Shown: one piece after another, positions 15,758 through 23,540 of the stretch
How the letters are laid out: every line of letters begins with the position of its first letter
Numbering within the stretch: the first letter of the stretch is position 1
NCBI GenBank assembly: GCA_016179685.1
Contig: JACPCR010000069.1
Coordinates: 1-64,000 of the forward strand
Reading direction: 5' to 3'
Length of the DNA: 64,000 nt
From: Planctomycetota bacterium
GTDB lineage: Bacteria > Planctomycetota > PUPC01 > JACPCR01
Notes under the pieces: generated by a model
What the model saw: only the letters and a program-made list of their open reading frames with translations
Told to the model about the DNA's origin: nothing
Databases searched by the model: none
Position numbers and translations under genes: made by a program

Positions 15758-16875
15758 AGGAAACCTACCGGGTGGGGGTGATCGGAGCGACCGGGCGAGG
15801 CGATTATGGGCACGGCCTGGATACGGCCTTCCAGGGCATCGACGGGGCGAAGATCGTCGCCGTATCGGACCCGGATGCTCGGGGTCTCGCCCGGACGGCG
15901 GCAAGGCTGGGGGTCAGCCGCACGTACACCGACTACCGTGAGATGCTGGCCCGGGAGAAGCTGGACGTCGTAAGCATCGGACCCCGGTGGGTGACGGACC
16001 GGGTGGCGATGGTGCGTGCGGCAGCGGGCGCGGGATGTCATATTTTCTGTGAAAAACCGCTCGCAGGCACTCTCGAAGAGGCGGACGAGATGGTGGAGGC
16101 CTGCCGGAGCGCCAGGGTCAAGATGTCGCTGGCCCACCAGTTCCGTGGCCTGCCGCCGGTGCGACTGGCCATCCAGGAGGTTCAGTCCGGGCGGTATGGG
16201 AAGCTGCTGCGGATGCGGGCCAGGCCCAAGGACGACCACCGGGGCGGGGGCGAAGAGTTGGTCGTTCATGGGACACACCTGTTCGACCTGATGATCGCCT
16301 TTGCGGGTCCGCCCCGGTGGGTGAGCGGGCACGTGGTCCAGGACGGTCGAGACGTCACTCGAAAAGACGCACGCGAGGGGACCGAGCCGGCGGGGCCCCT
16401 GGCGGGTGACTCGATCACTGCGTTGTTCGGGTTTGAGCACGGGGTCCGAGCGTACTTCGACTCCAGCTCGAATCAGCACCAGCCGGGGAAGATGCTCTAC
16501 GGCGTTCTTTTCGAGTGTGAGCGGGCACTCCTTCATGTTCGACGCCTGGGCGACGTCTACCTCTATCCGGCGCCGATGACGATTCCCGAGGAGGCCGGTC
16601 TCACCTGGCAGCGGATGGTCCTTCCGGAATGGCATATCGGCCCGGACGGCAAGCCGCGCTCCCTTCAAGACTGGCTGGAACTCGGCAACCAGGCCCTGGT
16701 CCAGGACCTCATCCGAGCGATCGAAGGGGACACGGAGCCTCCGTCCAGTGTGCGGGATGGGGTATTCGTCACAGAAATGATCCAGGGCGTTTACGCGTCT
16801 CACTTCGCGGATGGGGTCAGGCTGCGGATTCCCTTGTCGGACCGATGCCATCCGCTGCTGGCCGGTCTTGGATGA
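15754..16875 (+). CDS. Gfo/Idh/MocA-family oxidoreductase, second gene of the pair
   Basis: A 373-aa protein starting MKETYRVGVIGATGRGDYGH; the glycine-rich loop is of the GATGRG form. It has HIFCEKPLAGTLEEADEMVE as the EKP motif and GEELVVHGTHLFDLMIAF in the C-terminal domain. ATG 15754 overlaps the first gene's TGA (ATGA); ATG 15742 is an in-frame alternative. The two paralogues are only distantly alike (different C-terminal loops) and may catalyse successive steps, or form a hetero-oligomer, in sugar oxidation/reduction. Confidence 0.92.
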   Translation: MKETYRVGVIGATGRGDYGHGLDTAFQGIDGAKIVAVSDPDARGLARTAARLGVSRTYTDYREMLAREKLDVVSIGPRWVTDRVAMVRAAAGAGCHIFCEKPLAGTLEEADEMVEACRSARVKMSLAHQFRGLPPVRLAIQEVQSGRYGKLLRMRARPKDDHRGGGEELVVHGTHLFDLMIAFAGPPRWVSGHVVQDGRDVTRKDAREGTEPAGPLAGDSITALFGFEHGVRAYFDSSSNQHQPGKMLYGVLFECERALLHVRRLGDVYLYPAPMTIPEEAGLTWQRMVLPEWHIGPDGKPRSLQDWLELGNQALVQDLIRAIEGDTEPPSSVRDGVFVTEMIQGVYASHFADGVRLRIPLSDRCHPLLAGLG

Positions 16876-16906
16876 ATGGCGTCGGACCCCAGGGGTCCGA
16901 CGCCAT

Positions 16907-19900
16907 CTACTTGCACTCGATGATGCGCGTGGCGTAATCGGGACAGACCAACTCGTCGCCATGGTAGAGCCCGGCCAGCACGGCGTGAATGCCTGCGGCA
17001 GTCCCGAGGCCGGCGTGAACGGTCGCCGTGCAGGAGGTCTCGCTTCCGGGGGGCAAGGACACGGCCTGCTCGAAGGGACGCGCAGTCATGCCTTCAGGCA
17101 CGATCAGGCGCAGGGAGGCGTCCAACGGACCCGGAGTTGCATTCTGCATCCGGAAGGACAGTCGGGCGGTCTGACCCGGCGCGAGCGTTACGCGCCGCGG
17201 CAGCTCATGGATGATGAATGCCTTGGCACGGCCCGCCGGCGGCCCGTAGACCTCGACCGATCGCAGGCACGATTGCTTGGGAATCCAGTCGATCTTTTCG
17301 AAGAGGCAAGAATTGACCATGGTGATGAGCAGCCGCAAGCGGTCGGTCGTCACCGGTTCGAAGTGATGCTCGATCACGTTCTGGTAGAAATTTGCACGGA
17401 CCTCGCCGACGGTCTTCCATTGGTCGCCGGCGAAAACCTGGAGGTCGTAATCCCGCAATGTGCGTTCCCATGCGCCGTAGTCGAGCGCGGTGCGGACCCG
17501 GGCCAGCGGGACGGGCCGAGGCAGCCTGACCTCAAACCAGTCCGGCCAATGGTCCGCGCCCTCCGGAGGCTCGCACCACGCGTAACGGCTCGTAGCCATG
17601 CCGGTCCAATCGCCGGTGATGGGCAGCGCGTTGGGCACGTCCGGCGCGTTCGAGCCAGAAGCCGTGGTCCCCAGGACGGCGAGGGCGAGGTTGGGCTGCA
17701 CGGGGACCTCGTCGTAGGCGGGCGCGAGCTTCTTGCCCGGCGGCACCCGGAAATAGGTGGGTTCGCCGCGGAGGGTCACCTGCAACCGGCCATCGACGGT
17801 CCGCACCGTTTCTCGGTTGCCCATCAGATCGGTCACGGCAACCGTATCGGCGTCCGTGGTAACGGTCAGTGGAACGGGCTCCGAACTGGTAAAAGCGGCT
17901 GCGACCGTGCGCGTGGTATCGGCATAGAGCTGGAAATAATGGCCCTTGCCGGGCAGCGGGAGCTCGCGGACAAACGGGGCATCGCCGAGGCATTCATGAA
18001 GCACCTGCAAGGCGATGGCGGGGGCTGTCGGTTCCGTGTAGCGCATCAGGTAGAAGTCGTTGTAACCGTGCTCGGTCATGTAGAAGACGTAGACGCGGTC
18101 GCGGGGGATGCCCATGCCCTCGGCATGGAGGAGCATGTGGACCGCGTTGCGGGCCTGGCTCTCGCGCTGGGCGTTGAACCGGTCGTAGACATAGTCGTTG
18201 AAGCCCCAACCCCGATGCCAGGCCGATTCGGTCATCCAAAGCCCCTGCTTCGGATCATCACCGAAGTCGCGCACAACCTGCCACCATTGGTCCATTTCGG
18301 CCCGGTAGCCTTCCTGGAAGCCGAGGCCGGTGTAGGGATGGAACGAAATTCCATCGAAATATTTCTGGCCGCCCAGTTCGTACAGCCGGCGGACCCAGCC
18401 ATGGTTTTCCAGGCCGCAGATACTGCCCCCCAGGTAGTTGGCCTGGGGATTGGCCTGCTTCACGATCGGGTACTGCACCATCAACAGGTTCTCGAGGTAA
18501 GCCTCTGGCGACATGCCCAGGTTGGGTTCGTTGAACGGCTCCCACGCGTCGATCCCCTCCTTTTCCTTCGCATACCGCACCCACTGGCCAAGCCAGCGCT
18601 GCTTGGCCTCTTCCATGAGGGCGCGCCAGTCCTTCTTACCCTTTTCAGGTTCAGCCTCTTTCCGCTCCATCTCCTTCTCACGCGGCAGCTCCTCATCCTC
18701 CTCGGCGGGCGCAGAAGTCGGATCGCCGTCCAGATCAGGAGCCTCTGACGGCTCGGCGTACCGCTTCTTGAACCATTCCTCGAGGGCTCGGTCGGAAGCG
18801 CTGCCACTCATCAGGTTGACAAAGGTTCTTACCGTTCCCTGCTGCCGGACCTTGATAAAAGTCTCCCGGGTGCTGGCGTGCCTCTCCCAGTCGATCTCAC
18901 CCGTTTGCTCATCGTGGCTCGCGGCCCAGATGTCCACGAGCGACGGCGTCAGCCGCAGACCCCGCAGGCCGAGAACGTTGGCCCAGACCATTTCGCTGTC
19001 GATCCCGTGCTGCTGGTCGAGGGCCCGAAATTCGGGCCTCTCGAGGCGCATACGGGCGCAGGAGAACTCGTGTGTCCTCTTGGCGCCGGCGGCGTCGGCC
19101 CGGGTCGTGCTCAGGCGCACACGGTAGTATCCCATCGTCCGGGGCTGGATGTCCACGGAAAACGGTGGCGTCGCCCCGGGCCCGAGTTCAAGCGGCTGCT
19201 CGCCTTCCTGGAGGACACGCTGCCGATGGTCCTCGAGGACCCACGAGACCCGGTAACGGCCCGGCTCGGCGTGTTCTGCCGCAAAATCCAAATGATAGAG
19301 GACCGGCTCGCCCGCGTTGAACATGCCCCGGGGCTGGTCGGGCCGGACGTCATAGTAAGGGGCTGGTGCGAGGTCCTTTGCCGTGTCAGGCGGCTTGACG
19401 GTGAGCGTGGGCTTGCTGTCCGGCTGGGCGTCGATGAGGGCCCAAAAGCCCCGGGGACACTCCTCCGGGCGCAGGCTGGGGTAAGGGACGTGATGACGCC
19501 GGCTGCCGAGGGCATGGCCCAGGCCGCTGATCCCGCTGATCTCCACCCGAAGGCCATCGGCGCAGGTCACCTCCACGTGGGGCCAGGAGTGGCCCAACTG
19601 GCCGTAAAACGAAAAGGGGTGGGGGCTGTGGAGTCGCCAGGCGGGCAACGCGTCCTCCTCGCCGCTGCGGAGATTCTTCACGGCCAGGACACGGTCGCCA
19701 AAGACGCCGTAGAGACAGAAAGGCGGAGGCGGATCGCGCCCGCCGTCCTGCCGCTTCCGGCCCGGGGGCTTTCGCAAATCGGCCAGGGACACCTCGATCC
19801 GGTCCGCAAGGAACTTGAGCCCGTAGCCCGGAAGGTCCACCGGCGGCTTCATGTCTTCCTGTTCGACCGGTTCGCCGAGGGCGTCGTCCTCAGCATCAGG

Positions 19901-20266
19901 GCCCGATGCTTCGCTCGATGCCTTCCTCGCTTCGCCCTCGCGCAGGACCAGGCGCGGGCCGTCCTCGAGCCGGATATCACCGGTGACCTTTTCCTGACCT
20001 GCGAGGCCGAAGACGATGTTCTTGAGTACTTCGACGTTTCCGCAGGACAGGCTCACCCGGCCCGGTGCATAGACCTTGACCGTATAGGTCGTGGCGGTCA
20101 CCGTGTAGAGGGGCGGCGCTTTCTCGGCGAGGTCCAGGTCCGCGGGATCGGCCTTCTCAATCGTCACATCCGCCGCGAGGAGGGTCGAGGTCACGAGCCA
20201 GCACAGGGCCGCCGAGGCGAACGAGCCTGAGGCGGCCACGAATCGGGCTCCTGCCGCTAATGGCAT
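16907..20266 (-). CDS. Secreted multidomain glycoside-hydrolase-like protein (clan GH-A barrel, discoidin-like, NEW3-like)
   Basis: A 1119-aa protein with a signal peptide (FASAALCWLVTSTLLAADV). A beta-rich N-terminal half leads into a TIM-barrel domain at roughly 430-760. WEPFNEPNLG gives the putative acid/base Glu580 and GLWMTESAWHRGW the putative nucleophile Glu680, a spacing normal for clan GH-A. A highly charged Glu/Lys-rich insert (about 520-570) precedes the first motif. After a beta-sandwich come a discoidin/F5-8C-like segment (WFEVRLPRPVPLARVRTALD) and a C-terminal NEW3/NPCBM-associated-like domain (VTLAPGQTARLSFRMQNATP). It likely acts on extracellular or periplasmic polysaccharide. 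It forms an operon with the URO-D-fold gene 3 nt upstream. Confidence 0.8.
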   Translation of the reverse strand: MPLAAGARFVAASGSFASAALCWLVTSTLLAADVTIEKADPADLDLAEKAPPLYTVTATTYTVKVYAPGRVSLSCGNVEVLKNIVFGLAGQEKVTGDIRLEDGPRLVLREGEARKASSEASGPDAEDDALGEPVEQEDMKPPVDLPGYGLKFLADRIEVSLADLRKPPGRKRQDGGRDPPPPFCLYGVFGDRVLAVKNLRSGEEDALPAWRLHSPHPFSFYGQLGHSWPHVEVTCADGLRVEISGISGLGHALGSRRHHVPYPSLRPEECPRGFWALIDAQPDSKPTLTVKPPDTAKDLAPAPYYDVRPDQPRGMFNAGEPVLYHLDFAAEHAEPGRYRVSWVLEDHRQRVLQEGEQPLELGPGATPPFSVDIQPRTMGYYRVRLSTTRADAAGAKRTHEFSCARMRLERPEFRALDQQHGIDSEMVWANVLGLRGLRLTPSLVDIWAASHDEQTGEIDWERHASTRETFIKVRQQGTVRTFVNLMSGSASDRALEEWFKKRYAEPSEAPDLDGDPTSAPAEEDEELPREKEMERKEAEPEKGKKDWRALMEEAKQRWLGQWVRYAKEKEGIDAWEPFNEPNLGMSPEAYLENLLMVQYPIVKQANPQANYLGGSICGLENHGWVRRLYELGGQKYFDGISFHPYTGLGFQEGYRAEMDQWWQVVRDFGDDPKQGLWMTESAWHRGWGFNDYVYDRFNAQRESQARNAVHMLLHAEGMGIPRDRVYVFYMTEHGYNDFYLMRYTEPTAPAIALQVLHECLGDAPFVRELPLPGKGHYFQLYADTTRTVAAAFTSSEPVPLTVTTDADTVAVTDLMGNRETVRTVDGRLQVTLRGEPTYFRVPPGKKLAPAYDEVPVQPNLALAVLGTTASGSNAPDVPNALPITGDWTGMATSRYAWCEPPEGADHWPDWFEVRLPRPVPLARVRTALDYGAWERTLRDYDLQVFAGDQWKTVGEVRANFYQNVIEHHFEPVTTDRLRLLITMVNSCLFEKIDWIPKQSCLRSVEVYGPPAGRAKAFIIHELPRRVTLAPGQTARLSFRMQNATPGPLDASLRLIVPEGMTARPFEQAVSLPPGSETSCTATVHAGLGTAAGIHAVLAGLYHGDELVCPDYATRIIECK

Positions 20267-20269
20267 ACG

Positions 20270-21313
20270 TCACTTCTCAAGGTCTTTTCGTAGGGGCCAC
20301 TGCTCATGCAGGGCAACTTGAAGGCACAACCCGCTCGGCGAAAGCGTCTCCAGCAGGAGGTCCAACTCAGCCTGGCTCAGCCCGCCGGTGATGATGAGCG
20401 GCTTTTCCGCATTGGCCTGTTTGAGCAGCGGCAGAAGCTGGGCGACCGACGGTCCGGCCGGGTAATCCAGGCTCACCTGAATGGCTCGCAGTCGGTCAAG
20501 CTCCAGCAGGGCGTCGAGCATGATATGGAGGCCGCCCGAATGGGTGTGGATGAGCGGATAGTCGAAGCACTGGCATAGGCGTTTGTCACAGGGCAGAAGG
20601 AACTCTCGATAGGCCCGTGGAGAGAGCAGGGCCGCATTGTCCGCTTGCGTGCGGACCACCGATCCGGTGGCGAAGAGGCCGTATTCGATGGCGCCGCCAT
20701 GGAATGGAGCTGAAGCCTTCAGCCAACTCTGGGCCACGGTGAGGAATGCGTCGGTGCAGGCATCGAGCCACTTGCGGAAACGGCGCGGCTCGTCGACCAT
20801 GGCCCAGAGGGAAGGCTCGTCGCCGGCGGCGGCCGAGAGAATATCTATCGGGCCTCGAAGGAGCGGCTGACAGACGGGATAGCGGCCCTGGGCCCGGCGA
20901 ACAAGCTCCCGGGTCACCTCCAGCAATTTCAAGAGCCAAGGGTTGGCAGGCGAGACGATCAGGTTTTCGAGATGGTTGGGACTCTCCGGAATCGGCTCGG
21001 ACCAGACATGGCCCGACTTCCAGCGAATCGGGCAGCCCACGATGGCCTCAGCCCAGCACAGGTCGTAAGGCGCAACGCCGCAGAAAAAATTACCGCGGAC
21101 AGTTTCTTTGGGCTGCCCGGAGAGGTCAGCCAGCCCCTGCGTGTCCAGCAATTCGGGAGTCAGAAGTCGCCCTTCCGTCACCAGCGAGCCATCCGCCAGC
21201 AGAAAGGGTCTCCGGGGCTGAAGCGGGTCGAAACGCCCGACATCCATCAAGGGTCGCTCCGTCGGCTTCATATCCCAGAAAGCTTTGTGTTGATCAAAGA
21301 GTCGTTTGGGCAT
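20270..21313 (-). CDS. URO-D-fold protein, divergent
   Basis: A 347-aa protein with URO-D-like C-terminal features: HTHSGGLHIMLDALLELDRL, then a VSLDYPAGPSVAQLLPLL helix, then PLIITGGLSQAELDLLLETL. The N-terminus (LFDQHKAFWDMKPTERPLMD) is unlike haem-pathway HemE. It is directly upstream of, and probably translated with, the secreted glycosidase-like gene, so a role in sugar or methyl metabolism is more likely than haem synthesis. The reaction is unknown. Confidence 0.75.
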   Translation of the reverse strand: MPKRLFDQHKAFWDMKPTERPLMDVGRFDPLQPRRPFLLADGSLVTEGRLLTPELLDTQGLADLSGQPKETVRGNFFCGVAPYDLCWAEAIVGCPIRWKSGHVWSEPIPESPNHLENLIVSPANPWLLKLLEVTRELVRRAQGRYPVCQPLLRGPIDILSAAAGDEPSLWAMVDEPRRFRKWLDACTDAFLTVAQSWLKASAPFHGGAIEYGLFATGSVVRTQADNAALLSPRAYREFLLPCDKRLCQCFDYPLIHTHSGGLHIMLDALLELDRLRAIQVSLDYPAGPSVAQLLPLLKQANAEKPLIITGGLSQAELDLLLETLSPSGLCLQVALHEQWPLRKDLEK

Positions 21314-21548
21314 AGCCAGTGGCCCATAATTAACGGGGTATCGGGGTCAGTGCCTACGACCTCGAAAAATTTCTCATACTCTAACAGGTTCGAAGTGGCA
21401 TCGCCGATGGGGCCCATGCCCGTAGATGCCAAATTAAGGAAGAAAATGGGCTGATTGGCCTCTTACTTTGCATCTTCTCTTTCTTAACGATTTGTGTAAA
21501 AATCACTTAGGAGGATAGTGAACGAAAAGGTTCTAATGCCTTGAAACT

Positions 21549-21590
21549 GCAACTCAAACTTAAAACGTTTTTTCGAGTTTGACGCCCCAA
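21549..21590. repeat. Repeated AACTTAAAA...CGAGTTTGACGCCCCAA element, copy 1
   Basis: A 42-bp element reading ACTTAAAACGTTTTTTCGAG in its middle and ending TTTGACGCCCCAA. A second copy is at 56440-56481 with a few changes. CAAACT and AGTTTG flank AAAACGTTTT, so it can fold weakly. It lies just before dispersed repeat copy E. Confidence 0.5.
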
Positions 21591-21593
21591 ACG

Positions 21594-21771
21594 CTTAAGG
21601 CGGGTGATACCCGCAACCCAACAAGGTCCGGAAAGGAGTCTGGTGTCCCGCCAGACTTGTCCCAGTGGGAGGCGGGTCAGAAACCAACTGAGACCCGAAA
21701 CCTGAGACCTTTGAACAGCTCCGCGCCCGCTGCTCGGGCATCCAGCGGAGATGTGACACCCTAAAACTCCA
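21594..21771 (+). repeat. Two-hairpin dispersed repeat, copy E
   Basis: Starts CTTAAGGCGGGTGATACCCGC (compensated 5' hairpin GCGGGT/ACCCGC, as in copy C), then AACCCAACAAGG. It carries the TCTGGTGTCCCGCCAGACTT and CCCAGTGGGAGGCGGGTCAG blocks and ends with a rearranged 3' hairpin and CCTAAAACTCCAA. It ends about 23 bp before the start codon of the collapsed PEP-utilising enzyme. Confidence 0.75.
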
Positions 21772-21794
21772 ATGGGTGACCCAGACGCCTCCCC

Positions 21795-22741
21795 ATGATA
21801 ACTATTCCCCTTTTTTCCTCGGAAGTGAATCTCACGCGGGCAGGTGGGAAGGCCGCAAGCCTGGCCGGGTTAGGCCGCGCCGGCTTCCCCGTTCCGCCAG
21901 GCTTCGTCGTCACAACGGACGCATACCGCCAGTTCCTTCGCGCCCACGGACTGGACTCCCAGGTCATGGAGCTGGCCCGTCGTGCGGCAGCGGACGATGC
22001 GTCGAGCTTGGAATGGCGCGAGTGCATGCCGCGGCCACCCATCTCATCGAGCGCGTGCGGCAGACGCCTTGGGGCGCCGTTCGCGCTCCTCTCCTTGCAT
22101 GGGCCATTCGGCGCATGCGGCAGCTTGCCGGTCTGCGCGAGTCTCCGAAATTTTTTGTCATTCATCTCTTCGGCATTTATCGGTCCGCGCTGCTGGACAG
22201 CGGAGCACGATTGGCCAAGCAAGGTGATCTGGAAAGGGCGGACGATATTTTCTACGTGCCGATGGAAACCCTCCGGCAGTTTGCTCCAGGTGACAAAGTT
22301 GACCTGAAGGGCATCGTTGCGAGGGAACGCGAGACCTACCAGCACCAACTGCGCCGGCAGCGGATTCCTCGAATTCTTCTGAGCACCGGCGAGGTCCTCT
22401 ACGAAGGAATTCATGAAAAGGATGGCGGCGACCTGGCCGGCGAGGGCGTGTCCCCGGGTGTTGCAGAAGGCGCGGTCCGCGTGGTCGCACACCCGGAAAG
22501 GGCGAGGATCGAGCCTGGGGAGACCTTCGTTTGCCCCGCCACGGACCCAGGCTGGACGCCGCTCTTCCTGGCCGGGGGCGGCCTGGAGACGGAGCTTGGA
22601 GGCCTTCTCACCCACGGCTCGGTAGTGGCCATGGAACCCGGCATCCCTGCGGTGGTCGGCGTGCATGACGCCACACGGCGACTTCGGACCGGGCAGAAGA
22701 TAAGGCTCGACGGCAACCGTGGCCGCATCACGATCTTGTGA
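21795..22741 (+). pseudogene. Collapsed PEP-utilising enzyme (PEP synthase/rifampicin phosphotransferase type)
   Basis: ATG 21795 begins MITIPLFSSEVNLTRAGGKA and LAGFPVPPGFVVTTDAYRQF-like sequence, the ATP-grasp N-terminus of PPDK/PEP-synthase proteins. About 73 codons in, near 22010, it shifts frame into the C-terminal part: FYVPMETLRQFAPGD, GVSPGVAEGAVRVV and the swivelling phospho-His domain GGLLTHGSVVAMEPGIPAVV, ending at TGA 22739-22741. The family is about 860 aa, so more than 500 central residues plus the frame are lost while both ends survive. The His is intact but the ATP site is destroyed, so it is inactive as it stands. Confidence 0.75.
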
Positions 22742-22771
22742 CTCGGCATGGCTGATGGCGCTGGGCACGCG

Positions 22772-23512
22772 CTATTTGTTTCGAAACACGTGATCGTTGT
22801 CCGGACGCCACTCGATGAAGCGGTAGACGGGGGCGAGCTGGCCCATGGCCTGGCCGGCGAAGAGTCCAAACTCGCGGCCCATGGGGACGACCGTATCCTT
22901 CTTGAGCTTGAGCTTGAGGTGCAGCCAGTGGTTGCCCGGGGTGTAGTAATTGAAGAAATTCTGGACGTCGCCTTCGAGGAGGCGTCCGCAGACGTACTCG
23001 CGCCGCCAGTCGTGGATGTTGAGGACAAAGCCGCCCAGGCGATTCAGCTCCGCCGTGAAGGCCTTGCGGTCCCCGGTGTTCTGGCAACGATTCCGGATGT
23101 TCTGCCCGTCCCACCACGCCTGCTGGTGTATTTTGAGGCCCAGCTCCAGGCCCTCGAGGTTGATCTCGATCAAGAGAATGACATGGGAGTAATGCATGCC
23201 GAGGTCCTCGCCAATCTCCATTCCAAGAACGGCCTTGAGGGCCCGGCGCGCCCGCTCCTTGCGGGCAAAGTAGACCCACTGAGAGTCGACCGAGTACTTG
23301 TTGTAAGTATAAGGATGGCTCAGGCTGGTCTTGAAGTCGAGGTCCAGACCGGCGGTGGTCAGGGGCTCGGCGGCCATCTCGCCCAGCGAATGGAGCTTGT
23401 GTTTGATCTCGAGCCGCTCCTCGTTGTACAGGCTGTCACGCCGTTTTTCCGGGAGATAGGCGGAAAAATCCGAGGGAGTGAAACCGCTGAAGGGCTTGCG
23501 TTCGACAGGCAT
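22772..23512 (-). CDS. Conserved-looking protein of unknown function
   Basis: A 246-aa soluble protein with good codon bias and no family I can name. It is rich in charged and aromatic residues, with segments such as SGFTPSDFSAYLPEKRRDSL, HYSHVILLIEINLEGLELGL and NHWLHLKLKLKKDTVVPMGR suggesting an alpha/beta fold. No signal peptide or membrane helix. It lies 28 bp downstream of the pseudokinase-fusion gene on the same strand and is probably co-transcribed with it. Confidence 0.7.
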   Translation of the reverse strand: MPVERKPFSGFTPSDFSAYLPEKRRDSLYNEERLEIKHKLHSLGEMAAEPLTTAGLDLDFKTSLSHPYTYNKYSVDSQWVYFARKERARRALKAVLGMEIGEDLGMHYSHVILLIEINLEGLELGLKIHQQAWWDGQNIRNRCQNTGDRKAFTAELNRLGGFVLNIHDWRREYVCGRLLEGDVQNFFNYYTPGNHWLHLKLKLKKDTVVPMGREFGLFAGQAMGQLAPVYRFIEWRPDNDHVFRNK

Positions 23513-23540
23513 GGGTGGTGCAAAGTCCTAGCGGCTATCG

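Noticed and set aside
15670-16962. 430-aa minus-strand frame
   Set aside because: Shadow of the second Gfo/Idh/MocA gene.
16811-18748. 645-aa plus-strand frame and the related frame 18878-20230
   Set aside because: Antisense to the secreted glycosidase-like gene, whose signal peptide and barrel motifs are clear.
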